DNA from: VFMC01 sp050248155
GTDB lineage: Bacteria; Actinomycetota; Acidimicrobiia; Acidimicrobiales; Ilumatobacteraceae
Reading direction: 5' to 3'
Length of the DNA: 64,000 nt
Assembly (NCBI GenBank): GCA_050248155.1
Contig: JBFWSW010000021.1
Location: 1-64,000 of the forward strand
The translations under genes were made by a program, and so were the position numbers. The notes below the pieces were generated by a model that did no database searches, was not told the DNA's origin, and saw nothing but the letters and a program-made list of their open reading frames with translations. How positions within the stretch are numbered: position 1 is the stretch's first letter; each line of letters begins with the position of its first letter. Positions 16,601-25,473 of the stretch are shown piece by piece.

Positions 16601-16750
16601 GATCCCTGCCTCGCCTGCCACGAGCACGGCCGCACGGGTGCTGCCCGACGAGCCGCCGATCAGGTCCACCAACATCTCGAGTGAGCGCGTGCGGCCGACG
16701 AAGTCCGATGTCGTCGAGTCTCCGGCCACCGGGTCATTCTGCTCCGTCAC
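13626..16750 (-). pseudogene. STAND-type ATPase/TPR regulator with a frameshift
   Basis: Two abutting reading frames together encode about 1,040 residues of a large signal-transduction ATPase. The N-terminal frame starts at GTG 16750 (TEQNDPVAG), with Walker A GEAGIGKT (46-53) and Walker B VVVIDDLQWADES, and runs through helical repeats to ARHDVLWTPG. The sequence resumes one frame back as TASERADIAREIIANAV and continues to the family's usual end, with ERARKATTARIRDAIRRLEP and TGTFCRYRG. The junction is at the C/G run 15012-15018: one G fewer than needed shifts the frame by -1. No cyclase domain or C-terminal LuxR helix-turn-helix is seen. This may be a real mutation or a base-calling error in a homopolymer. 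Confidence 0.75.
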
Positions 16751-16849
16751 GGGGTTCCGTCGCCTCTGGCGATGTGCCAGATCCGATCTGGCGATCGCGC
16801 TGCCCGTTCTGGCGCCTGTGTCGATGGAAGCCAGTTCGAGGAGGAAGCC

Positions 16850-17698
16850 ATGTTCGATCCGACCCAGTACAAGACCACCACCCGCATGCAGTGGGAGGAC
16901 GCCGCCGAGGCTTGGCACCGTTGGGGTCCCACCATCGAGGCCTGGCTCGACCAGGCGACGAGCCGGATGCTCGACGGTGCAGGTGTCCGACCGGGTGCAC
17001 AGGTCGTCGACGTTGCAGCCGGTGCGGGAGGACAGACCCTCGCCGCCGCTCGACGCGCCGGTCCGGCCGGCCGTGTCGTCGCGACCGACATCTCGCCCAC
17101 GATCCTCACGTACGCCGCGAAGGCTGCTGCCGAAGCAGGGGTCACCAACGTCGAGACCCTGGAGGCCGACGGAGAGGCGCTGGATGCACTGCCGGCCGGC
17201 GCCTTCGACTCGGTCATCTCCCGTCTGGGCTTGATCTACCTGCCCGACCAGCGAGGCGCGCTGGAGGGCATGCGTCGCCTGCTCAAGCCGGGTGGGCAGA
17301 TCTCCGCCGTCGTCTACTCGACGCCTGATCGCAACCAGTTCTTCTCGGTGCCCGTGTCGATCATCCGCAGCGCGGCGAAGCTGCCGCCCCCGGCGCCCGA
17401 TCAGCCCGGCCCGTTCAGCCTCGGCGCCTCGGGTGCCCTGGCCGGCGCGTTGACGTCGGCCGGGTTTCGCGACGTCACGGTCGAGTCGATCCCGGCGCCG
17501 CTGCACCTGAGCTCGGCTGTCGACTGCGTCCGGTTCGAGCGCGAGTCGTTCGGCGCTCTGCACCAGATGCTGTCGTCGGTCGGCGAGGCCGAGCGAGGTG
17601 AGGTGTGGCGCGACATCGAACGAGCGCTCGGGGAGTTCGAGACAGGCCGTGGCTTCGTCGGCCCGTGCGAGCTCCTGGTGGGCTCGGGCACGCGATGA
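16850..17698 (+). CDS. SAM-dependent class I methyltransferase
   Basis: This 282-residue protein has the UbiE/Methyltransf_11 fold. Motif I is VVDVAAGAGGQTLAAARR (about 48-65), followed by VVATDISPTILTYAAK, motif near LEADGEALDALPAGAFDSVISR and post-motif LKPGGQISAVVYSTPDR. The ATG at 16850 is chosen for the GAGGAGGA before it; the open frame upstream is featureless. The substrate is unknown. Its stop overlaps the nitrilase start (ATGA), so the two enzymes are co-translated and probably act together. It is divergent from the broken ATPase regulator, which may have controlled it. Confidence 0.87.
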   Translation: MFDPTQYKTTTRMQWEDAAEAWHRWGPTIEAWLDQATSRMLDGAGVRPGAQVVDVAAGAGGQTLAAARRAGPAGRVVATDISPTILTYAAKAAAEAGVTNVETLEADGEALDALPAGAFDSVISRLGLIYLPDQRGALEGMRRLLKPGGQISAVVYSTPDRNQFFSVPVSIIRSAAKLPPPAPDQPGPFSLGASGALAGALTSAGFRDVTVESIPAPLHLSSAVDCVRFERESFGALHQMLSSVGEAERGEVWRDIERALGEFETGRGFVGPCELLVGSGTR

Positions 17699-18597
17699 CC
17701 AGCCGCACCGTCACCGTCGCAGCGGTGCAGTCGACCCCGGTGTTCCTCGACCGAGCGCGCACGGTCGACGTCCTCGTCGGTCAGATCGACGACGCTGCGC
17801 GTCTCGGCGCGGAGCTGATCGTCTTCCCCGAAGCCATCGTCCCCGGATACCCGGACTGGGTGTGGCGTCTCTCGGCGTGGTCCGACGACGAGTGGTACGC
17901 GCGGCTCCACGACCAGGCGGTGGACGTCCCCGGCCCGGTGGTGGAGCGCCTCGGCGAAGCCGCAGCGCGCGCCGGCGCATGGGTGGTCGTCGGTGTCACG
18001 GAGCGCGTCGCATCGGGCACCCTCTACAACTCGCTCGTGTACCTCTCACCCGACGGTCGGCTGGCGGGCGTGCACCGCAAGTTGATGCCGACCGGGGGCG
18101 AGCGCACCGTCTGGGGGCAGAGCGACGGATCGTCGTCGCTGTTCGTCGCCGACACGACCTTCGGGCGCGTCGGTGGCTTGATCTGCTGGGAGAACCTCAT
18201 GCCGCTCGCGAGGGCCGCGATGTACGAACGGGGGATCGACGTGTACGTCGCACCGACGTGGGACAACAGCGACGCGTGGCTCTCGACGCTGCGCCACATC
18301 GCGCGCGAAGGACGGGTCTTCGTCATCGGCACCAACACCTGCTTGCGCGGGAGCGACGTCCCGCGGACGCTGCCGCGCGCTGCCGAGTTGTATGGCGGCG
18401 ACGACGACTGGCTGTCGAGAGGGAACTCGGCGGTGATCGCACCCGACGGCACGGTGTTGGCGGGGCCGCTCGTCGAGCGAAGCGGGATGCTGGTCGTCAC
18501 GATCGACCTCGGGCAGCTGGCGATCGCGCGCCGTCAGTTCGACCCGGTGGGCCACTACTCCCGGCCGGACATCCTCTCGCTGCAGGTCCACCGGTAG
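17695..18597 (+). CDS. Nitrilase/carbon-nitrogen hydrolase
   Basis: This 300-residue protein has the complete Glu-Lys-Cys triad of the superfamily: E46 in IVFPEAIVPGYP, K129 in HRKLMPT and C164 in ICWENLMPL. The order and spacing, plus GYPDW and the MPTGGERTVWGQ stretch, fit true nitrilases or aliphatic nitrile hydrolases better than amidases. Such enzymes convert nitriles to the carboxylic acid and ammonia. The ATG start lies in the methyltransferase stop. The gene ends 19 bases from a convergent luciferase-like gene, with a perfect hairpin between. Confidence 0.88.
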   Translation: MTSRTVTVAAVQSTPVFLDRARTVDVLVGQIDDAARLGAELIVFPEAIVPGYPDWVWRLSAWSDDEWYARLHDQAVDVPGPVVERLGEAAARAGAWVVVGVTERVASGTLYNSLVYLSPDGRLAGVHRKLMPTGGERTVWGQSDGSSSLFVADTTFGRVGGLICWENLMPLARAAMYERGIDVYVAPTWDNSDAWLSTLRHIAREGRVFVIGTNTCLRGSDVPRTLPRAAELYGGDDDWLSRGNSAVIAPDGTVLAGPLVERSGMLVVTIDLGQLAIARRQFDPVGHYSRPDILSLQVHR

Positions 18598-18600
18598 CAG

Positions 18601-18615
18601 CCCGCCGTCGGCGGG
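18601..18615. terminator. Bidirectional hairpin between convergent genes
   Basis: CCCGCC (18601-18606) and GGCGGG (18610-18615) form a perfect stem around GTC, exactly between the stops at 18597 (plus) and 18617 (minus). Confidence 0.55.
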
Positions 18616-18616
18616 T

Positions 18617-19594
18617 TCAGCCGCGCACGGCCTCGGCGAAGCGTTCGAGCTCGCCCGGGATGTCCGGACCGGCCGGCTGGTAGGCGATCTCGGTCATGCC
18701 CTGTTCGGCCATCGCGTCGAGCCGCTCCCTGATCTCGGCGGCCGTGAACACGGCACCGGTCGCGCGCAGCACGTCGGGTGTGACGAGCGGCCGATCGCGA
18801 TCGTTGACCGCGATCAGGTGACGATCGTGCGTCGCGAGGTGCCGCACGTCGGCGGGCACGTCGGCGTACGCCGCCTCCCACTCCACCCCGCTCGGCAGGG
18901 CGCTCATCGGCCGGTGGTGCTCGTACCAGAAGTGCCAGAACACGGCGGCGCCGTGGCCCGCTGCAGCGACGATCCGTTCGTCGGTGAGGTCCGCGCCCTC
19001 GTCGACCACGGTGCCGAACAGCAACGAGGACTGCCAGGCGAAGCCCGACACGGGCGGTGCGCCGGCCAGGAACACGCCGTCGGCTTCGTCTCGCGCTGCG
19101 GCAATGCCGACCGGACCGGCGGCCCCGAGGAGGAACGGGACCGAAATGGGACGCTCTGCGCCACATCCCTCCGGATGCATCATCTGGATCTTCGCGCCCT
19201 CCCATTCGACGATCTCGCCGCGCAGCAGAGCCTTCAGCGTGCGCACGTAGTGCACGACGTCAGCCCACTTGAGCGGCCGTTGGCCGAGCGTGCAGCGGCC
19301 GGTGAACCCGGTGCCCACGGCGACCGCGACCCTGTCCGCGCCGGCGAGGTCGACCAGCATCGCGATCGCCGCTGCGTTGACCATCGGGTGCCGGAGGCTG
19401 GGGATGAGGACGCCCGGGCCGAGTCCGATCGTGGACGTGCGCTCGGCGCACCGCGCGAGCGTTGCCCAGACGTCGGGGTAGAGGGCCGGGGAGTCGTACA
19501 GCCACGCGCGGTGATAGCCGAGTGACTCGGCGACGGCGACGTGGTCGGGTGTGGCCATCGATGTCGCGAACGCGCACGAGAGGTCGAACGGCAT
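18617..19594 (-). CDS. Luciferase-like (LLM class) flavin/F420 oxidoreductase
   Basis: This 325-residue member of the luciferase-like superfamily shows SLGYHRAWLYDSPALYPDVW and TIGLGPGVLIPSLRHPMVNA early, and VAVAVGTGFTGRCTLG at the cofactor pocket. VPFLLGAAGPVGIAAA covers the phosphate-binding part. The C-terminal 100 residues carry a longer insertion than the 12717 enzyme, so the two are not recent duplicates. A ribosome binding site AAAGGGGG precedes the ATG. It is divergent from the MarR gene at 19674, which is a plausible regulator. Confidence 0.83.
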   Translation of the reverse strand: MPFDLSCAFATSMATPDHVAVAESLGYHRAWLYDSPALYPDVWATLARCAERTSTIGLGPGVLIPSLRHPMVNAAAIAMLVDLAGADRVAVAVGTGFTGRCTLGQRPLKWADVVHYVRTLKALLRGEIVEWEGAKIQMMHPEGCGAERPISVPFLLGAAGPVGIAAARDEADGVFLAGAPPVSGFAWQSSLLFGTVVDEGADLTDERIVAAAGHGAAVFWHFWYEHHRPMSALPSGVEWEAAYADVPADVRHLATHDRHLIAVNDRDRPLVTPDVLRATGAVFTAAEIRERLDAMAEQGMTEIAYQPAGPDIPGELERFAEAVRG

Positions 19595-19673
19595 GACGAT
19601 CCCCCTTTCTGGCGGTGTGTGCCGCCACGGCGCGCGAACCTAGTGCTCGGATGACGGTGCATCATCACAGCGC

Positions 19674-20132
19674 ATGCCGAAAGCGAGACGGTCCATGGCG
19701 GAGCAACGCCTCAACGACGAGCAGTACCGTGAGCTCCTGAGCTTCCGGGTCGCGCTGCGCCGGTTCCTTCGATGGAGCAGCGCGCAGGCCGCCGGCGCGG
19801 GTCTGACCAGTCAGCAGCATCAGCTGCTCCTCGCGATCCGCGGGCACGCCGGGAAGGATGCGCCCACGATCGGCGACCTCGCCGAGCACCTGCTGCTGCG
19901 GCACCACAGCGTCGTCGAGCTCATCGACCGCACCGAGCACGGCGGCTTCGTCGAGCGCATGGTCGACAGCGACGACCGCCGAGTGGTGCGGTTGCACCTC
20001 ACCGCCAGTGGGCGTCGGGTGCTCGACCGACTGTCGGCGCAACACCTGGAGGAGCTCGCGCGTCTCGCACCCATCGTCGGTCGGCTCACCCGCGGGCTCG
20101 CCGACGACGTCACCTCCGCCGAGCACCCGTAG
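19674..20132 (+). CDS. MarR-family transcriptional regulator
   Basis: This 152-residue protein contains a winged helix-turn-helix: TSQQHQLLLAIRGH then IGDLAEHLLLRHHSVVELIDRTE (recognition helix) and the wing DSDDRRVVRLHLTASGRRVLD. MarR proteins are dimeric repressors usually relieved by small phenolic or lipophilic ligands. It is divergent from the luciferase-like gene at 19594 with an 80-base shared promoter region, so it may control that gene as well as itself. A chloride-channel gene follows on the same strand but has its own promoter-like hexamer. Confidence 0.87.
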   Translation: MPKARRSMAEQRLNDEQYRELLSFRVALRRFLRWSSAQAAGAGLTSQQHQLLLAIRGHAGKDAPTIGDLAEHLLLRHHSVVELIDRTEHGGFVERMVDSDDRRVVRLHLTASGRRVLDRLSAQHLEELARLAPIVGRLTRGLADDVTSAEHP

Positions 20133-20200
20133 TCCGGATCGAGCCCATCGAACGCGATGGACGCTCGCGTCTCCTCCTCCGAATTCATGTCGTCTCACGA

Positions 20201-20206
20201 TATTCT
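20201..20206 (+). promoter_or_regulatory. Leaderless-type -10 hexamer (TATTCT)
   Basis: TATTCT is followed by six bases and the GTG at 20213 of the chloride-channel gene, defining that start. Confidence 0.45.
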
Positions 20207-20212
20207 TCACGG

Positions 20213-21979
20213 GTGATCACACGTACTTCGAGTCGACGGCTGCTGACCCTGAGCGTTCTCGCCGCCGTGGTCGGCGCCGGCGGTGGCGGCGCGGCGTGGG
20301 TGCTCGTGCGATTGATCAGGTTGATCACCAACGTCGCGCTGTTCCATCGGGTGTCGCTGCACGACCGCCCGATGACCGAGCTCGATCCGAACTGGTCGCT
20401 GTTCGCGGTCGCGATGGGGGGTGCGCTGGTGATCAGCCTGCTCGCCATGTGGGCGCCGATCATCCGCGGCCACGGGATCCCTGAGGCGATGGAAGCGGTG
20501 ATGACCAAGCAGAGCCGCGTCGCACCGCGCACCGCGATCGCCAAGCCGCTGTCAGCCGCGATCGCGATCGGCACCGGTGCACCGTTCGGCGCGGAGGGCC
20601 CGATCATCGTCACGGGTGGCTCGATCGGCTCCCTGCTCGGCCAGGTGCTCCCCGTCTCTCCCTCGGAGCGCAAGATCCTGCTTGCCTCAGGAGCGGCCGC
20701 GGGCATGGCCGCGATCTTCGGCGCGCCGCTGGCAGCCGTGGTGCTGGCGATCGAGCTCCTGCTGTTCGAGTTCTCGGCGCGCGCGTTCGTCCCGCTTGTC
20801 GTGGCAACGTCGATCGCGGGTGGGATGCACTCCGCGCTCTTCAGCGACGGCCCGCTCTTCCGTGTCCCGGCTCACGAGTACGCCGGTCTCGACGTGTTGC
20901 CCGCCTTCGCGTTGCTCGGCCTGGCCTGTGGTGTGCTCGCGATCGTCATCAGCCGCGGCCTGTTCCTCGTCGAGGATCTCTATCGGCGCCTTCCCGTCAG
21001 CGAGTTCTGGCATCCGGCCATCGGCGCCGTCGGCTTCGCGGCGATCGGTCTGTTCGTCCCTCGCGTCCTCGGTGTCGGATACGACGTCATCGGCGACGCT
21101 CTCGACGCCAAGCTCGCGCTCGGGACCGCAGCGGTTCTTGCCGGCATGAAGCTCGTCGCGTGGTGGCTCGCTCTGGGCTCGGGCACCTCGGGTGGGACGC
21201 TCGCTCCGATCCTGCTCGTCAGCTCGTCGTTCGGGCTCGTCCTCGGCTCCGGTCTGAACCACGTGCTACCGGGCCCCGACATCCCCCTCGGTGGATACGC
21301 GGTCGTGGCGATGGCTGCGACGTTCGGCGCGTCCACCCAGGCGACGTTCACGGCGATCGTGTTCGTGTTCGAGCTCACGCGCGACTACGACGTCGTGCTA
21401 CCGCTGATGCTCGCGACGGTGATCGCCGACATCGTCTACAGCGCCGTCAACAGCGACAGCCTGATGACGGAGAAGCTGCGCCGGCGGGGCCTCCACGTCG
21501 GCAGGCACTACGGCGTCGACCCGTTCTCGACTGCACGGGTGGGTGACATCATGACGACCGCAGTCGTCAGCTTCCCGTCCACCGTGACCGTCGGCGAGGT
21601 GCGCCGGCGGTTCGTGGCAGGCGGCCACGGTGCATACCCGATCGTCGACGGTGACGTCCTCGTCGGGATCGTCGGCCGGGGGGACGTCCTCGGCAACGAC
21701 GCACCCGAGGACGAGCCCGTCACCGCGCACGCCAGCCGGGATGTGGTCGTCGTCGGACCTGCCGATCGCGCGCAGACGGCCCTGCGATTGATGCTTGACG
21801 AATCGGTCGAGCACCTGCCGGTGGTTGCCGACGGGCGTCTGGTCGGCATCTGCACGCGGAGCGATCTGTTGAAGGTTCGCCGCCGGCAGCTCGATCTCGA
21901 GCGCCGGCAACCGGTGCCATGGACCGTCGCGTCGGTTCGCCGTGCGCGGCGCGACAGGGTGCCGACCGCAGACGGCTGA
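20213..21979 (+). CDS. CLC-family chloride channel/transporter with CBS pair
   Basis: This 588-residue CLC protein has about ten hydrophobic helices. Selectivity-filter motifs are GHGIPEAMEA (the GSGIP position), FGAEGPIIVTGGSIG with the gating glutamate at E128, and GSGTSGGTLAPIL. A glutamate at the GxEGP site is typical of both channels and proton-coupled exchangers, so transport mode cannot be called. After the membrane domain, two CBS domains (about residues 440-500 and 505-560: IMTTAVVSFPSTVTVGE and HASRDVVVVGPADRA) form a regulatory module, likely nucleotide-responsive. The open frame reaches back to 19772, but the -10-like hexamer and the helix order favour GTG 20213. Confidence 0.92.
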   Translation: MITRTSSRRLLTLSVLAAVVGAGGGGAAWVLVRLIRLITNVALFHRVSLHDRPMTELDPNWSLFAVAMGGALVISLLAMWAPIIRGHGIPEAMEAVMTKQSRVAPRTAIAKPLSAAIAIGTGAPFGAEGPIIVTGGSIGSLLGQVLPVSPSERKILLASGAAAGMAAIFGAPLAAVVLAIELLLFEFSARAFVPLVVATSIAGGMHSALFSDGPLFRVPAHEYAGLDVLPAFALLGLACGVLAIVISRGLFLVEDLYRRLPVSEFWHPAIGAVGFAAIGLFVPRVLGVGYDVIGDALDAKLALGTAAVLAGMKLVAWWLALGSGTSGGTLAPILLVSSSFGLVLGSGLNHVLPGPDIPLGGYAVVAMAATFGASTQATFTAIVFVFELTRDYDVVLPLMLATVIADIVYSAVNSDSLMTEKLRRRGLHVGRHYGVDPFSTARVGDIMTTAVVSFPSTVTVGEVRRRFVAGGHGAYPIVDGDVLVGIVGRGDVLGNDAPEDEPVTAHASRDVVVVGPADRAQTALRLMLDESVEHLPVVADGRLVGICTRSDLLKVRRRQLDLERRQPVPWTVASVRRARRDRVPTADG

Positions 21980-22036
21980 GCGCGGGCCCGCGCGCAGCGG
22001 TGACCAAGGGCTCTTCTGCACGAGCACCTGGCGCCG

Positions 22037-22042
22037 TACGGT
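22037..22042 (+). promoter_or_regulatory. Leaderless-type -10 hexamer (TACGGT)
   Basis: TACGGT lies five bases before GTG 22048, the start of the thioredoxin/CcdA-like gene. Confidence 0.4.
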
Positions 22043-22047
22043 GAAGC

Positions 22048-23532
22048 GTGTCGAGGCGCGCCGCGCTGACGTCGATCCTGCTCGCGATCGCGCTCGTGTC
22101 GATCGGGATCTCGGGGACGGCCTCCGCACGAAGCAACGAACCCGAACAGGTCGAGCTGGTGATCTTCTACGGCGAGGGGTGCCCCCACTGCGCTCGTGAG
22201 CTCGCGTTCCTGGAGGAACTGCAGGCGCGGCAGCCGTTGCTGCAGGTTCGCGCCCACGAGGTCTGGTACGACGAGGAGAACCGAGAGCTGTTCGTCTCGA
22301 CGGCGGCTGCCTACGGTTCGGAGCCTCAGGCGGTGCCCACCACGTTCCTCGGCGAGTCGATGTGGGTCGGGTTCGACTCGACCGTGCAGCGGCAGATCGA
22401 GGATGCCGTTGCCGCGCTGGTCGCAGGCCGAGAGCCGGTCGTCGAGGAACGCACCGCAGTCGACGTCCCTTTGGTCGGGCAAGTCGACGTCGGTGACTCG
22501 TCGCTCGTGGCCGCGACGCTCCTGATCGGGTTCGTCGACGGCGTCAACCCTTGCTCCTTCTGGGTGCTGTCGATGCTGCTCGCCCTCGTGCTCCACAGCC
22601 GGTCGCGCACGCGGATCGTGCTCGTCGGCGCGGTGTTCCTGACGGTCACGTCAGCGCTCTACGGGCTGTACATGCTGGGCGCGTACAGCGCGCTCGACTA
22701 CGCCGGCGAGCTCACCTGGATCCGGATCGCGGTCGCGGCGATCGCCGGCACCTTCGGCGTGCTGCACCTGAAGGAGTACGTCACGCACCGGGGGCCATCG
22801 CTCACCGTGTCGGCCAAGCGCAAGCCCGGCATGTACCGCCGGATGCGTCGCCTCGCGCTCCCGGACCGATCGCTGCCGGCGGTGCTCGGTGGGACCGCGG
22901 CGCTCGCCGTCGGCGTGTCGCTCGCCGAGACGCCGTGCACTGCCGGGCTGCCGCTCATGTGGACGGACATGTTGTCGGCGCGTGACGTCTCTCGGGCCGC
23001 TGCCGTCGCGCTCTTCGCGCTGTACCTCGCGGCCTTCCTGCTCGACGAGCTCATCGTCTTCGGCGCGGCGGTGATCACCTTGCGATCGGCGAAGGTGCAG
23101 GAGCACCACGCCCGCGTCCTGCAGTTGATCAGCGGCATGCTGATGGTGGTCCTCGCCGGGACGATGCTCGTCGCTCCGCACGCGCTCGACACCCTCACCG
23201 GCACGGCGATGGCGTTCGGTCTGGCCGCGCTCCTGGTTGTCGGAGCCATCGCGGTCGACAGCCTTCGTACGAGGCGTTCGAACGTCGCGACCGCCTCCGC
23301 TGGCCATGCTGTCAGTGCAGGACAGCCGCCGCGCCCTCGAGTGGGTGGTCGTGGGTCCGGAGCGGGATCTCGCGCAACCTCGTCGTCAAGGCCCACGCGA
23401 TCAGCGCGAGCGGCAGGGCCATCAGGAACACGGGCGTCAGGGACTCGGCGAACGCGTGGTCGAAGAGCCGGCGGTCCGAGGAGGACAGCCGGTCGAGCGA
23501 GGCCACGTCGAACGCGGAGGCGGACGAGGTGA
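22048..23532 (+). CDS. Thioredoxin-like/CcdA-type membrane thiol protein
   Basis: This is a 494-codon fusion. A signal peptide (about 1-27) leads to an extracytoplasmic thioredoxin-like domain with C45-P-H-C48 (GEGCPHCAR). A CcdA/DsbD-type membrane domain follows from about residue 150, with the paired cysteines in GVNPCSFW and AETPCTAGLPL that relay electrons across the membrane. The arrangement suggests transfer of reducing power from cytoplasmic thioredoxin to an external partner, as in disulphide isomerisation or cytochrome c maturation. The last 70 or so residues (from about 422) are Arg/Gly/Ser-rich and read as the antisense of the convergent exporter gene, with a 221-base overlap. This tail is unlike a protein domain and may be an accident of stop-codon loss. 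Confidence 0.82.
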   Translation: MSRRAALTSILLAIALVSIGISGTASARSNEPEQVELVIFYGEGCPHCARELAFLEELQARQPLLQVRAHEVWYDEENRELFVSTAAAYGSEPQAVPTTFLGESMWVGFDSTVQRQIEDAVAALVAGREPVVEERTAVDVPLVGQVDVGDSSLVAATLLIGFVDGVNPCSFWVLSMLLALVLHSRSRTRIVLVGAVFLTVTSALYGLYMLGAYSALDYAGELTWIRIAVAAIAGTFGVLHLKEYVTHRGPSLTVSAKRKPGMYRRMRRLALPDRSLPAVLGGTAALAVGVSLAETPCTAGLPLMWTDMLSARDVSRAAAVALFALYLAAFLLDELIVFGAAVITLRSAKVQEHHARVLQLISGMLMVVLAGTMLVAPHALDTLTGTAMAFGLAALLVVGAIAVDSLRTRRSNVATASAGHAVSAGQPPRPRVGGRGSGAGSRATSSSRPTRSARAAGPSGTRASGTRRTRGRRAGGPRRTAGRARPRRTRRRTR

Positions 23533-24853
23533 CGTCCAAGGACAGTTCGCTCAGTCGGGAGGTGAGCCGGGCGGTGAAGACGGCACCGAACGCCGCGACG
23601 CCGATCGAGCCGCCGAGCGACCGGAAGAAGTTGGCAGACGACGTCCCCGTGCCGATGTGCTCGCGTTCGACGGAGTTCTGGATGGCAAGGACCAAGGTCG
23701 ACAGCGTGAGGCCGATGCCGATGCCGAGGAGCACCATGAACCCCATGGCAGCTCCTCGCGGTGTCCGTTCGTCCATCAACCCCAGCAGCACGAGTGAGAC
23801 GCTGACGATCGCCGTCCCGGTCACGGGAAACACCTTGTAGCGGCCGGTGCGAGTGATGAGCCGTCCCGAGGTGACCGACGCGGTCAGCAGCCCCGCCATC
23901 AGCGGGAGGATGAGCAATCCCGAGTCGGTCGCCGAACTGCCGCCCACGACCTGCAGGAACATGGGCAGGAAGCTGATCGCTCCGTACAGCGCGATGCCCA
24001 GGATGAACGAGACAGCGACGCTGATGTTGAACGTTGCCGACCGGAACAGCGACGCCGGGAGCATCGGCTCGGTCGCGCGCCGCTCGACGATCACGAGCGC
24101 ACCGAACAAGAGCACCGACGCGATGATCAACCCGACGATCGTGGGGGAGCCCCACGCGAACTGCTGCCCGCCGAACGTCGTGAACAGGATCACGCAGGTC
24201 GCGGCTGCCGTCAGGACGGCGGCGCCTGCGTAGTCGATCGAGGCGCGCCCCGGCCGGCGGTGGGCCTCCGGGAGGACGGCCGAGGTGACGACCAGCGCGG
24301 CGATGCCGAACGGGACGTTGACGTAGAAGACCCATCTCCACGAGAGCGAATCGGTGAGGAACCCGCCGAGGAGCGGTCCGAAGACGCTCGCCGCGCCGAA
24401 CACCGCACCGAAGTACCCCTGGTAGCGGCCGCGGTCGCGTGGCGACACGACGTCGGCGATGATCGCCTGGGCGAGCACCATCAACCCGCCACCGCCGAGC
24501 CCTTGCACCGCGCGGAAGGCGATCAGCTGGACCATCGACTGCGCCAGCCCGCACGCGATGCTGCCGGCGAGGAACACGACGATCGTGAACTGGAACAGGT
24601 GCTTGCGCCCGTAGAGGTCGCCGAGCTTGCCGTACACGGGCGTCGACACCGTGGCGGCCAGGAGGTACGCGGTGACGACCCAGGACAGGTGATCGAGGCC
24701 GCCGAGATCGGAGGTGATCGTCGGCAGCGCCGTCGCCACGATGGTCTGGTCGAGGGCGGCGAGCGTCATGCCGAGCATGAGCCCGCTGAAGATCACCATC
24801 AACTGCTTGTGAGGGAGCGTGATGCCCTGATCGACTCGGGTGGCGGTGGCCAT
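23312..24853 (-). CDS. DHA2-family MFS multidrug exporter (EmrB/QacA type)
   Basis: This 513-residue, about 14-helix major facilitator shows the hallmarks of the drug:H+ antiporter-2 family: DQTIVATALPTI in helix 1, the loop motif A variant GKLGDLYGRKHLFQ, RAVQGLGGGG in helix 4 and motif C-like GPLLGGFLTDSLSWRWVFYVNVP. Such pumps export cationic dyes, antiseptics or antibiotics using the proton gradient. The ATG at 24853 lies in the stop of the upstream TetR gene (ATGA), so regulator and pump are one operon. Its 3' end overlaps the convergent thiol-protein gene. Confidence 0.92.
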   Translation of the reverse strand: MATATRVDQGITLPHKQLMVIFSGLMLGMTLAALDQTIVATALPTITSDLGGLDHLSWVVTAYLLAATVSTPVYGKLGDLYGRKHLFQFTIVVFLAGSIACGLAQSMVQLIAFRAVQGLGGGGLMVLAQAIIADVVSPRDRGRYQGYFGAVFGAASVFGPLLGGFLTDSLSWRWVFYVNVPFGIAALVVTSAVLPEAHRRPGRASIDYAGAAVLTAAATCVILFTTFGGQQFAWGSPTIVGLIIASVLLFGALVIVERRATEPMLPASLFRSATFNISVAVSFILGIALYGAISFLPMFLQVVGGSSATDSGLLILPLMAGLLTASVTSGRLITRTGRYKVFPVTGTAIVSVSLVLLGLMDERTPRGAAMGFMVLLGIGIGLTLSTLVLAIQNSVEREHIGTGTSSANFFRSLGGSIGVAAFGAVFTARLTSRLSELSLDVTSSASAFDVASLDRLSSSDRRLFDHAFAESLTPVFLMALPLALIAWALTTRLREIPLRTHDHPLEGAAAVLH

Positions 24854-25464
24854 CAGCGCCCGCCTCGTGGTTGCGCGAGCCCGGTGCGGACGAGCTCGAA
24901 GGTTGCGTCGATGTGTTGTGTGAGCGAGCCCTGCTGACCGTTGTTCCACCACCACGAGAGAGTGGAGCGGAAGGCGCCCAACCAAGCGGCGACGACCACG
25001 GTGGGGTACGGATCGCGGCGAGGATCGCGCTGCAGCCGCTCGGACATCGCGATCACGAGAGCGTCCTCGACGGCCTGAACTGCTGCGAGATGACGCGGGA
25101 TCAGGCTCGAGAAGCGTTGGACGAGGTCGAGGCGCGCGATCATCCGCCCAGCTGCTGCAGCGAGATCTTCGTCGCTGCCCATCAGGGCGTTGCGCAACGC
25201 CGTCAACGGCGACTCGCGCGCCGGGCGGTCGAGCAGTCGCCGGCCGAGGTCGCGGATCGCGTCCTCGTCGACGCCGATGATCGCCGCCTCCTTGCTGTCG
25301 AAGTAGTTGAAGACCGTCCGAGGCGACGTGTTCGCAGCGTGGGCGATGTCGTCGATCGTGAAGCCGTCCACGCCGTGCGCTCTGGCGAGTGCACGGGCGG
25401 CGTCGCCGATCGCTTGTCGGGTCTCCTGGCGCTTTCGCTCTCGCAGGGGGGTGGTCGAGCTCAT
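24853..25464 (-). CDS. TetR-family repressor of the exporter
   Basis: This 203-residue regulator's N-terminal helix-turn-helix is typical: RQAIGDAARALARAHGVDGFTIDDIAHAANTS followed by PRTVFNYFDSKEAAIIG. The C-terminal 130 residues form the ligand-binding helical bundle. It is the first gene of the operon with the DHA2 pump, and a perfect palindrome lies 22 bases upstream of its start. This is the standard design of a self-repressing efflux operon induced by the pump's substrate. Confidence 0.9.
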   Translation of the reverse strand: MSSTTPLRERKRQETRQAIGDAARALARAHGVDGFTIDDIAHAANTSPRTVFNYFDSKEAAIIGVDEDAIRDLGRRLLDRPARESPLTALRNALMGSDEDLAAAAGRMIARLDLVQRFSSLIPRHLAAVQAVEDALVIAMSERLQRDPRRDPYPTVVVAAWLGAFRSTLSWWWNNGQQGSLTQHIDATFELVRTGLAQPRGGR

Positions 25465-25473
25465 CGTCTGTGC

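Noticed and set aside
16751..17563. Upstream extension of the ATPase regulator frame
   Set aside because: The frame is open beyond GTG 16750 but runs antisense to the methyltransferase and has no domain content.
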